Of a stretch of 8,330 nt of DNA, positions 1 to 6,242 are shown piece after piece. Both the position numbers and the translations under genes were made by a program. Position 1 is the first letter of the stretch, and every line of letters starts with the position of its first letter. The notes below the pieces were generated by a model. That model saw only the letters and a list, made by a program, of their open reading frames with translations, did no database searches and was not told where the DNA came from. The stretch comes from Oscillospiraceae bacterium (GTDB lineage: Bacteria > Bacillota > Clostridia > Oscillospirales > Ruminococcaceae). The stretch spans positions 1 to 8,330 of the forward strand of contig JAHZBJ010000093.1 of the NCBI GenBank assembly GCA_019423445.1, read 5' to 3'.

Positions 1-563
1 TGAGGATTGGCAAAACAGGTGTAGCCTCTGCCGTTGCCCACCAGCATCTGGGATGGGGAAAGCCTGGGCAGCGCCATAGCCGAAAGGATGGCCCGGATCA
101 CCCCGCCATGGGTCACAATGGCCACTTCCGAAAGTTCCTCCCGCATCACATGAGCCAAAATGGCAGAAAGGCCCACCGCCACCCGCTGGGTGAACTCCTC
201 CATGGACTCTCCCCCAGGAGGTGCTTCCTTTACCGAATTCTGAAGCCAGCGGCGGAAATCCTCCCGGTCAGAAAGCTCCTCCAGGGTGCGTCCATCATAT
301 TCTCCAAAGTCGATCTCGGCCATGGAAGGAGCCACCTGGAGATCCGCGTCGGGATAAAGAATTCCCGCCGTCTGGATACAGCGGGTCAGCGGACTACAAA
401 ACACTGCATCCACCTTGGGATACTCGTATTCCTCCTTCAACCGCAGCAGTTCTTGGATTCCTTCCACCGAAAGCTCGGCATCGGTGCGGCGCCCAGCATA
501 GGCACCCCGCTTGTTGGACTCGGTCATCCCGTGGCGAATGAAGTGCAGTCGGTAATTTTTCAT
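1..563 (-). CDS. Histidine phosphatase family protein (phosphoglycerate mutase-like), 3'-truncated by the window edge
   Basis: This gene encodes a cytosolic phosphatase of the histidine phosphatase superfamily, which removes phosphate from small substrates through a phospho-histidine intermediate. The first 187 residues are present. The N-terminus reads LHFIRHGMTESN, with the RHG catalytic motif at residues 10-12. A YAGRRTDAELS segment follows, then CSPLTRCIQTA, then an acidic residue near E83 in MAEIDFGEYDG. The second catalytic histidine is H152 in VTHGG. No stop occurs before base 1, so only a short C-terminal tail is missing relative to the usual length of about 200 residues. The ATG at 563-561 is preceded by a strong AAGGAGG. 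Members of this family include CobC alpha-ribazole phosphatases and general phosphatases. Nothing in the window points to cobalamin synthesis, so the substrate is left open. It is divergent from the XRE regulator gene. Confidence 0.92.
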   Translation of the reverse strand, partial: MKNYRLHFIRHGMTESNKRGAYAGRRTDAELSVEGIQELLRLKEEYEYPKVDAVFCSPLTRCIQTAGILYPDADLQVAPSMAEIDFGEYDGRTLEELSDREDFRRWLQNSVKEAPPGGESMEEFTQRVAVGLSAILAHVMREELSEVAIVTHGGVIRAILSAMALPRLSPSQMLVGNGRGYTCFANP

Positions 564-592
564 AGACGTCCTCCTTGGATTTCTTCCCTTCC

Positions 593-620
593 ATGATACC
601 CCATCCCCAAGAAAATGCAA
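593..620 (-). promoter_or_regulatory. Candidate promoter of the histidine phosphatase gene
   Basis: On the minus strand a TATCAT -10 element (598-593) lies 16 bases from a weak TTGCAT -35 (620-615). This would start transcription about 20 bases before the ribosome binding site of the phosphatase gene. The -10 matches the consensus at five of six positions but the -35 at only three, so this is a moderate candidate judged by position and spacing. Confidence 0.4.
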
Positions 621-632
621 CCGTCTCAAGAC

Positions 633-758
633 TTTTTTCCTGTTCACCAATTTTTCTTGGAAATTTTTGGGGAAAAACACGGCGGTTTTTCTGATTTTTT
701 CTGCCTAACTTCGTTGAGTTTGACAGTTTTCATTTTTCTCACTTTTTTTCCGACTTTT
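633..758. promoter_or_regulatory. T-tract-rich spacer between divergent promoters, possible UP element or curved DNA
   Basis: The 307-base gap between the phosphatase gene and the XRE regulator gene holds no gene that I can support. Its plus strand is strongly pyrimidine-rich, with runs of four to seven T at 633, 651, 664, 686, 695, 727, 733, 743 and 755 and an A-run at 673. Several neighbours are spaced 9-13 bases apart. The last runs lie immediately upstream of the -35 element at 763. Such helically spaced A/T tracts are known to bend DNA and to act as UP elements for RNA polymerase. That role is inferred here. Confidence 0.4.
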
Positions 759-762
759 CCTG

Positions 763-791
763 TGGACAAAGCCCGCAGTATATAATATAAT
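763..791 (+). promoter_or_regulatory. Sigma-A-type promoter of the XRE regulator gene
   Basis: TGGACA at 763-768 and a perfect TATAAT at 786-791 are separated by 17 bases, matching the housekeeping sigma consensus at 11 of 12 positions. A second overlapping TATAAT at 781-786 is too close to the -35. Transcription should begin near 798, giving a leader of about 70 bases before the regulator start. Confidence 0.75.
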
Positions 792-795
792 GTTT

Positions 796-810
796 TTTAC
801 ATGGCGTAAA
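796..810. promoter_or_regulatory. Small inverted repeat over the XRE gene start site, possible operator
   Basis: TTTAC (796-800) and GTAAA (806-810) form an inverted repeat with a 5-base centre. It covers the predicted transcription start, immediately downstream of the -10. Repeats in this place are typical binding sites for autoregulating XRE repressors. The arms are short, so chance occurrence is possible. Confidence 0.3.
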
Positions 811-870
811 CATCGTCATTTTGTGTTTGTGTGTTTGGATCATTTCCGTATAGGAGAGAGGGTGCAGCAG

Positions 871-1572
871 GTGAATTCCGAGTTTTCCAGGATATTAACT
901 CTTCTGCGTAAGGAAAAGGGCGTCAGCCAGAAGGCCGCCGCTGCAAGCCTTGGGGTATCTCAAGCGCTTCTTTCCCATTACGAGAAGGGCATCCGGGAAT
1001 GCGGACTGGATTTCCTGGTTCGGGCGGCTGATTATTACAATGTGTCCTGCGACTACATGTTGGGCCGTACCCCGGACCGTTCCGGCACCACTCTCTCCAT
1101 TGACCAGATTCCTGAGGCCGACGCAGCCGGAAAAGAAAACTTGTTCCAGGGCAGCATTTTGGCGGTGCTCAATAAAAAACTCATCGCCAACTCTCTTAAC
1201 ATCCTCTTTGACAAGCTCAACAAAGCCGGAAGTCAGGATCTTATCAAGGAAGTCTCCGACTACCTGATGGTGGCGGTATACCAAATGTTCCGAGTGGTTT
1301 ACGGCGCCAACAAAAACAACCATCCCGGTATTTTTAAACTTCCTGAATCGGTAGCCCATCCCTATTCCTCCGCCGCCATGGAGATGCACCGGGCCAACGC
1401 CTCAGCCATTGCCCAGGACAAGCTGGTGGCTGGAATGGAACGAATCCAAAATCCGGAGAAACTGGAAATGTCCACCGAATCCATCACCAGTGAATATCCC
1501 CTCTTTGGCACCAGTTTGCTGAACCTGGTGAACAACGCGGAAAAAGCCATTTCCTTCCCCGAAAAAAAGTAA
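871..1572 (+). CDS. XRE-family (Cro/CI-type) helix-turn-helix transcriptional regulator
   Basis: This is a cytosolic DNA-binding regulator of 233 residues. The N-terminal domain (about residues 5-65) is a clear HTH_3 fold: ILTLLRKEKGVSQ, then AAASLGVSQALLSHYEKG, then FLVRAADYYNVSCDYMLGRTPD. The remaining 165 residues are mostly helical, with one rather hydrophobic helix (VSDYLMVAVYQMFRVV), and match no domain I recognise. They may mediate dimerisation or sense a ligand. I chose the GTG at 871, which gives an MNSEFSRILTLLR start. The in-frame GTG at 862 is also possible, but it lies only four bases from AGGAGA (852-857). An in-frame ATG near the -10 box at 790 would precede the predicted transcript and is unlikely. 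The gene has its own promoter and terminator. Its targets are unknown; its own promoter and the neighbouring operon promoter are candidates. Confidence 0.87.
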   Translation: MNSEFSRILTLLRKEKGVSQKAAAASLGVSQALLSHYEKGIRECGLDFLVRAADYYNVSCDYMLGRTPDRSGTTLSIDQIPEADAAGKENLFQGSILAVLNKKLIANSLNILFDKLNKAGSQDLIKEVSDYLMVAVYQMFRVVYGANKNNHPGIFKLPESVAHPYSSAAMEMHRANASAIAQDKLVAGMERIQNPEKLEMSTESITSEYPLFGTSLLNLVNNAEKAISFPEKK

Positions 1573-1582
1573 CTTGTCTTTT

Positions 1583-1607
1583 AGGCGTCCCTATGGGGGC
1601 GCCTTTT
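1583..1607 (+). terminator. Intrinsic terminator after the XRE regulator gene
   Basis: A 9-bp stem (1583-1591 with 1596-1604, one G-T pair) with a TATG loop is followed by a short run of T. It begins 11 bases after the regulator's TAA stop. The T-run is only four long, but the stem is G+C-rich and well placed. Confidence 0.75.
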
Positions 1608-1668
1608 GCAGCTTTTTACGGGTTTATGAACGAACCCTGAATTTACACCTCCAATCCATGGGTTTTCA

Positions 1669-1697
1669 TTGACAGAACCCCCCCGTTCGCTTAAAAT
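1669..1697 (+). promoter_or_regulatory. Promoter of the lipoprotein/two-component operon
   Basis: A perfect TTGACA (1669-1674) and TAAAAT (1692-1697) are separated by 17 bases, matching the sigma-A consensus at 11 of 12 positions. Transcription is expected near 1704, about 45 bases before the lipoprotein GTG. No other convincing promoter was seen between here and the end of prmC. Confidence 0.78.
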
Positions 1698-1714
1698 AAT
1701 ACTGTTACAGTATT
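1698..1714. promoter_or_regulatory. Perfect 17-bp palindrome at the operon start site, probable operator
   Basis: AATACTGT (1698-1705) and ACAGTATT (1707-1714) are exact reverse complements around a single central T. The palindrome starts at the base after the -10 box and covers the predicted transcription start, so a bound dimer would block polymerase. It is followed by T-poor sequence and the ribosome binding site, so it does not look like a terminator. The binding protein is unknown. The XRE regulator encoded just upstream, the response regulator of the same operon, or a distant repressor are all possible. Confidence 0.6.
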
Positions 1715-1748
1715 GTTTTGTAACCTTTTGGGAAAGGGGGCTTCGCCT

Positions 1749-3044
1749 GTGAAAAAATTGCTGGCAATACTCCTTCTGGTAGGATGCCTGACAGGCTGCA
1801 CCTCCCCCATGCCTGCCAGCCCCGAAGAGCTTTTGGACGCTCCCAAGCTCTCCGAGACCCAGTACCAGGTGGACCGCGCCCTACGGGAACAGATCGGCCA
1901 GGATATCAAACTGAAATACCCTCAAAGCGGAGACTACCGCTCCGCCTTTACCTTCTACGACATCGACGACGACGGACAGGACGAGGCCATCGTCCTTCAC
2001 AGTTATCAAAACGGCGGCAACGCCCAGATCACTGTTATGGACCAGGAAAGCGGCCAGTGGTTGGTGGAAAAGACATACCCTGGCCTGAGCCCTGACATCG
2101 ACTTCATCCGCTTTGAGCAGTTGGACTCCAATCCCGGCAAGGCCATGGTCATTGGCTGGCGGCCTGAAGGCAGCCAAAAGATCGTGGCTGCCTATCGCTA
2201 CGAGAATAAGGAATTCTCCATGCTGGGCAGCGCAGACTACACTCAGCTGTGTATTGACGACTTCAATGCGGACGGCAAAAGCGAGATCCTCATTGTATCC
2301 ACTGAGTCCGACTCCAGGCCAACCCAGTAGGGACTGCTGGATATTTTGGATACCGTAAATCTGGACAGCCAGCTGGTGGATTTTCAGGCCCCCGTCTCCG
2401 GCTTTATTTCTGCCGGGGTCTACGGTGCGGTGGTGGACGTCTACAACGAACGGGGAAACCTGTGCTCCATTGTGATCCAGATAGATGACAACAAGCTCTC
2501 CCTGCCCCTGAACGAAGGCGATGGGATCCTGTTTTCCAATACCATCCGTTCCGGCGGAGAGGCCAGCGTTTTCTCCCAGGATGTTACCGGTGACGGCATT
2601 ATCGACATCCCTACCGAGTGGATGCCTGCTGGAAATGACGAGCTGGAGGATGGAAACCAGCTTTTGTTTACCAATTATGTGAACTTGGGAGACGGGGGGT
2701 TCACCACCGTAAGGCGGGCCTTTGTAAGCCCCGCCGAGGGCTATAGCCTCACCCTGCCTGATCGATGGTTCTCTGGGAAGGAAACCGTCACCGCGGTCCG
2801 CCAGGAGGGAAGCGCCCAGGTGATCTTCTTCCTCTACGGAGGAGATATCGAAGACCGAAGCCAGGAACTGCTCCGCATTCAGATGGTGGACCTCCAGTCC
2901 CCGCCAAAGCAGTTTGACGCCGCTTCCTATTTCCTCCTGGGCAAACGGGGCAGCTTTGAGTACTATGCTCAGGTCTCTTCTCCACGAGAAGAAGAATACG
3001 CCGTGACACAAGATGAAGTTCTCTCCCTTTTCCAGCTTCTTTGA
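1749..3044 (+). pseudogene. Secreted lipoprotein with FG-GAP/VCBS-like DxDxDG repeats, interrupted by an in-frame TAG
   Basis: The GTG at 1749, eight bases after AAAGGGGG, starts a classic lipoprotein signal: KK, a hydrophobic stretch, then lipobox LTGC with the lipidated cysteine at residue 17. The mature protein would be anchored on the outer face of the membrane. Acidic loops DIDDDGQDE (71-79) and DDFNADGKSE (170-179) are typical of FG-GAP/VCBS or EF-hand-like calcium-binding repeats in beta-propellers. A TAG at codon 194 ends the first frame after 193 residues. The same frame then stays open for a further 237 codons to TGA at 3042-3044, with coding-like sequence and a third motif DVTGDGIID (about 278-286). 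Intact, the protein would have about 431 residues. This is a nonsense mutation, a sequencing error, or a readthrough or restart case. A TTG at 2346 has only a weak ribosome binding site. It precedes the two-component genes and probably shares their envelope role. Confidence 0.75.
2328..2330 (+). other. In-frame amber codon splitting the lipoprotein gene
   Basis: TAG follows a CAG codon and precedes GGA, inside frame-consistent coding sequence (SRPTQ, stop, GLLDILD). One base change from CAG, AAG, GAG or TGG would explain it. No frameshift is involved, because both halves are in the same frame. Confidence 0.85.
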
Positions 3045-3111
3045 CGAGCTGGCCCTGACCAGCTGACAAAAACCGCTGGAATCACTATGTAAAAAGGAGG
3101 CAGTTCATGAT

Positions 3112-3831
3112 ATGAAACGCATTTTGGTGTGCGAGGACGAAGACGCCATTCGGGAATTTGTGGTAATCAACCTGAAACGGGCAGGTTATGATGTGGTAGA
3201 TGTCCCAAACGGGGAGGAAGCCCTGCGGGTCTACCAGGAAAACAAGGGGGACTTTGGTCTCGCAGTCCTGGACATTATGATGCCGGGTATCGATGGCTTC
3301 ACCGTCTGCAAAAAACTCCGGGAACAGGATAAATCCATCGGCATCATTATGCTCAGCGCCAAAAGCCAGGAAATGGATAAGGTAAACGGCCTGATGCAGG
3401 GAGCCGACGACTATGTTACCAAGCCTTTCTCCCCTATGGAGTTGGTAGCCCGGGTGGATGCTGTTTTCCGCCGGGTGAATATGTCCTCTGTCCGGCCCGA
3501 GCCGGACAACGAACTGATTTCCGGTCCTTTTGTCCTAAACGTCCGCAGCCGCAGTCTCACCAAAAACGGCAAAAAGGTGGACCTGACCCAGGTGGAATTC
3601 CAGTTGATGGAACATTTTCTGCGCAATCCCAACATTGCCTTGGATCGAGCCTCCCTTCTCACCACAGTTTGGGGGGACAGCTACTTCGGCGATGACAAAA
3701 TCGTGGACGTCAACATCCGCCGCCTGCGGATGAAGATCGAGGACGAACCCAGCAACCCCAAATACCTCACCACTGTTTGGGGCTTCGGCTACAAGTGGGT
3801 CTGCCCCGACCAAACAGCAGAAAACTCTTAA
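3112..3831 (+). CDS. OmpR/PhoB-family response regulator
   Basis: This is the cytosolic DNA-binding partner of the sensor kinase encoded next. Its 239 residues comprise a receiver domain (about 1-120) and a winged-helix effector domain (about 140-235). The acidic pocket is E8/D9 in LVCEDEDA, the phospho-acceptor is D54 in VLDIMMPG, and the switch residues are S82 (MLSAKS) and K104 (YVTKPFSP). The C-terminal domain shows LTQVEFQLMEHFLRNPN, the recognition-helix segment DVNIRRLRMKIE, and the wing TTVWGFGYKW, all typical of the family and complete in length. The start is the ATG at 3112, eleven bases after AAGGAGG. A closer ATG at 3107 is followed at once by ATA TGA and cannot encode the protein. 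It lies 67 bases after the lipoprotein stop and 54 bases before the kinase gene. The two-component pairing is firm; the regulon is unknown. Confidence 0.96.
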   Translation: MKRILVCEDEDAIREFVVINLKRAGYDVVDVPNGEEALRVYQENKGDFGLAVLDIMMPGIDGFTVCKKLREQDKSIGIIMLSAKSQEMDKVNGLMQGADDYVTKPFSPMELVARVDAVFRRVNMSSVRPEPDNELISGPFVLNVRSRSLTKNGKKVDLTQVEFQLMEHFLRNPNIALDRASLLTTVWGDSYFGDDKIVDVNIRRLRMKIEDEPSNPKYLTTVWGFGYKWVCPDQTAENS

Positions 3832-3885
3832 AAGTTTTATCTGTCCACATCTGCTCCTGTAAAAGTCTGGAAAGGAGGTGCCGCA

Positions 3886-5319
3886 ATGGCAGTCAAAAAG
3901 ATCACAAAGCGCTGGCTTATCAACAATTTCGGCGTGGTTCTGATTATTGTCGCCGCCATGGTGGTTGCTATCTCCATCTCCATTCGGAGCTATTATTACA
4001 ATGGCGCCCGGCAGTTTCTCCTGTCCCGGTCCGACTCGGTAAGCACCCTGCTGGAAAATTACTCCAAAGACAGTTCCACAGACTTCTCGGTTCAGCTGAG
4101 GCGGCTGGTGGAGGACTATGAGTACAAATCCCAGTCGGAGCTTATGGCCATCGACGGAAACAAAAACGTCATCATCACTTCCAGCGGCTTTGAACCCGGT
4201 TCCGCCCTGGAAATGCCGGACTATGACATCGCCTACTCCTCCCAGAACGGTATCGGAGAATATGTAGGATATATCGGCAGCGAAAAGGTGATGGCCATCA
4301 CCGTCATGTCCCGCATCATTAGCGACGACCTCTCCGCCATGCGGTTCGTGGTCTCCCTTACCCGGATCGATCAACAGATCTGGACCCTTATCGCCTTCGC
4401 CTGCCTGCTGGGGCTGGCCATTATCCTCTTCGTTCTCTACTCCAGTTCCTATTTTATCAATTCCATCATCATTCCCATTGGCGAGGTAGGACAAACCGCC
4501 CGTCAGATCGCCCAGGGGGACCTGGAAGTCCGCCTTGCAGTGGAAAAGGATGATGAAATTGGGGAGCTCTGCGCCTCTATCAACAACATGGCAGAGGAAC
4601 TGGCCAACTCCGAAAAGATTAAAAACGATTTCATCTCCTCGGTTTCCCATGAACTGCGTACCCCCCTCACTGCCATTCGCGGCTGGGGGGAAACTCTGAT
4701 GCAGGGGGGCGCTGAGCTGGACAGGGACTCCTTCCAGAAGGGAATGCACGTCATTATGGACGAAACAGAACGCCTCTCCTCCATGGTGGAAGAGCTTCTG
4801 GATTTCTCCCGGATGCAGAGCGGGCGTCTGGTGCTGGAAAAAGAGCGCCTGGACGCCGTGGCGGAGCTCTCCGACGCGGTGCTTATTTTTACCGAGCGGG
4901 CCAAAAAGGAAAACAAGGAGCTGATCTACCAGGAGCCGGAGTTCTTTGCCCCTGTCATCGGTGACAAGAACCGTCTCCGCCAGGTCTTTGTCAACATTCT
5001 GGACAACGCTCTCAAATATTCCGACAGCGGGGATACCGTCACTGTCCTGGCATGGCTCAACGACTCGGAATTTGCGGTGACCGTCTCTGACACCGGATGC
5101 GGTATCTCCCAAGAGGACCTGCCCATGGTGAAGACCCGCTTCTACAAAGGACACACCACCCGCCGCGGCAGCGGCATCGGCCTTGCCGTGGCGGATGAGA
5201 TCATACAAATGCATGGCGGAACTTTGAGCCTGGATTCCCAGAAGGACGTAGGCACCTCGGTGCGTATTGTCCTTCCCCTGGCGGACGCCAACAACACGAA
5301 AGGAAGTACAAAGGATTGA
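3886..5319 (+). CDS. Membrane sensor histidine kinase (HAMP-HisKA-HATPase_c)
   Basis: This 477-residue kinase senses an extracellular or envelope signal and phosphorylates the response regulator encoded upstream. Residues about 15-33 form the first membrane helix. Residues 34-164 form an extracytoplasmic domain with a Cache/PAS-like strand pattern (ELMAIDGNKNVIITSSG). Residues about 165-190 form the second helix. The HAMP linker spans about 191-243. The HisKA motif SSVSHELRTPLTAIRGWGE carries the phospho-acceptor H255. The ATP-binding domain shows the N box (VNILDNALKYSD, N370 and N374), the G1 box DTGCG (402-406), an F box (RFYKG) and the G2 box GSGIGLA (429-435). All catalytic elements are present, so it should be active. 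The ATG at 3886 has AAAGGAGGTG just upstream. Its stop overlaps the start of the DUF1385 gene, indicating tight coupling. The architecture is PhoR/WalK-like, but the sensor domain gives no specific ligand. Confidence 0.96.
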   Translation: MAVKKITKRWLINNFGVVLIIVAAMVVAISISIRSYYYNGARQFLLSRSDSVSTLLENYSKDSSTDFSVQLRRLVEDYEYKSQSELMAIDGNKNVIITSSGFEPGSALEMPDYDIAYSSQNGIGEYVGYIGSEKVMAITVMSRIISDDLSAMRFVVSLTRIDQQIWTLIAFACLLGLAIILFVLYSSSYFINSIIIPIGEVGQTARQIAQGDLEVRLAVEKDDEIGELCASINNMAEELANSEKIKNDFISSVSHELRTPLTAIRGWGETLMQGGAELDRDSFQKGMHVIMDETERLSSMVEELLDFSRMQSGRLVLEKERLDAVAELSDAVLIFTERAKKENKELIYQEPEFFAPVIGDKNRLRQVFVNILDNALKYSDSGDTVTVLAWLNDSEFAVTVSDTGCGISQEDLPMVKTRFYKGHTTRRGSGIGLAVADEIIQMHGGTLSLDSQKDVGTSVRIVLPLADANNTKGSTKD

Positions 5320-6242
5320 GCTGCAAAAAAACCTCTATTGGAGGACAGGCCCTAATTGAAGGCATCATGATGCGTGGGCCTGTTACTTCGGCTATGTCCG
5401 TGCGCCTGCCGGACGGAACCATCGATTCCGAAACCTGGCCCACCGATAAAGACGGCCGGAAGCCTTGGTATAAAAAAGCATACTTTATCCGGGGCATTTT
5501 CAATATGGTGGACACTCTGAAAACCGGTTTCTCCTGCCTGATGAAATCTGCTGACAAAGCAGGCGTGGAAGAGGAGGAACCCTCCAAATTTGAGCAGGGT
5601 CTGGCCAAGGTCCTGGGAGCCAACGTCAATACCGTGATGAATACCGTAGCGGTGGTTCTGGGGGTGGGCCTTGCCATCCTCCTGTTCATTGTTATCCCCA
5701 CCGGCGCCGCTTCCCTGCTGCGGCCGGTCCTTCCCGGCACAGGCTTTTTGGCCCTGGTGGAAGGCCTTGTGAAAATGGCGGTCTTTATCGGCTACATGTG
5801 GCTCAGTTCCCGGCTTCCTGATGTAAAACGCCTTTACGGTTACCACGGCAGCGAGCACAAAACCATCGCCTGCTACGAAGCCGGTGAGGAACTGACCGTA
5901 GAGAACGTACGGAAGTACACCCGGTTCCACCCCCGGTGCGGCACCAGTTTTCTTTTCCTGGTAATCCTCATTTCCATCCTGGTTTCCTCCTTCGTCACCT
6001 GGCAGAACGCTCTTGTGCGGATGCTTCTAAAGCTTTTGCTCCTGCCTGTTGTGGTGGGAATCGCTTACGAGCTCATTAAGCTGGCGGGACGGTATAGCAA
6101 CCCTCTCACCCGCATCATTTCGGCTCCGGGGCTGTGGCTCCAGCGTCTCACTACCGCAGAACCGGAAGACAGCATGATCGAAGTAGCCATCACCGCCATG
6201 AAGCTGGTGATCCCGGAGGACCCCAATGCCGATATTTGGTGA
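5316..6242 (+). CDS. DUF1385 family integral membrane protein (YqhQ-like)
   Basis: This 308-residue polytopic membrane protein belongs to the DUF1385 family, whose biochemical role is not established. The conserved N-terminal signature TSIGGQALIEGIMMRGP follows directly after the start. Hydrophobic segments lie at about 107-135, 143-165, 209-228 and 232-256. Between the second and third is the family's strongest motif: YHGSEHKTIACYE (176-188), LTVENVRK (193-200) and RFHPRCGTSFL (203-213). The histidines, glutamate and cysteine there (H177, E180, H181, H205, C208) could form a metal or catalytic site, which is inference. The start is a TTG whose last two bases overlap the kinase stop (TTGA), with AGGAAG nine bases upstream. 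No ATG lies near enough to retain the signature. The 3' end overlaps prmC by 17 bases. DUF1385 next to prmC is a known arrangement in Clostridia. Confidence 0.92.
   Translation: MSCKKTSIGGQALIEGIMMRGPVTSAMSVRLPDGTIDSETWPTDKDGRKPWYKKAYFIRGIFNMVDTLKTGFSCLMKSADKAGVEEEEPSKFEQGLAKVLGANVNTVMNTVAVVLGVGLAILLFIVIPTGAASLLRPVLPGTGFLALVEGLVKMAVFIGYMWLSSRLPDVKRLYGYHGSEHKTIACYEAGEELTVENVRKYTRFHPRCGTSFLFLVILISILVSSFVTWQNALVRMLLKLLLLPVVVGIAYELIKLAGRYSNPLTRIISAPGLWLQRLTTAEPEDSMIEVAITAMKLVIPEDPNADIW

Noticed and set aside
1698..1714. Palindrome as a LexA (SOS) box
   Set aside because: It contains CTGT and ACAG, but separated by one base. LexA boxes of that form need about eight bases between the half-sites.
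2328..2330. TAG decoded as pyrrolysine
   Set aside because: No pyrrolysine genes are in the window, the surrounding protein is not a methylamine methyltransferase, and TAG is used as an ordinary stop at 7459-7461. A simple nonsense change is more likely.
1881..3011. Minus-strand open frame of 376 codons opposite the lipoprotein gene
   Set aside because: It is antisense to sequence with a lipobox and DxDxDG motifs, has no supporting ribosome binding site and no known domain. Its continuity across the amber codon reflects codon bias of the plus-strand gene.
3047..3064. Hairpin AGCTGG/CCAGCT between the lipoprotein and response regulator genes as a terminator
   Set aside because: The stem is only six pairs and is followed by an A-run rather than T on the plus strand. 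It would also separate genes that look co-transcribed.
3063..3091. Internal promoter CTGACA-17-TATGTA before the response regulator
   Set aside because: The -10 matches only three of six positions, and the predicted start would fall inside the ribosome binding site.
3535..5214. Minus-strand open frame of 559 codons opposite the response regulator and kinase
   Set aside because: It lies entirely antisense to two genes with complete catalytic motifs. It lacks a recognisable domain and its Gly/Asp/His-rich composition is typical of a mirror frame created by G+C-rich third positions.
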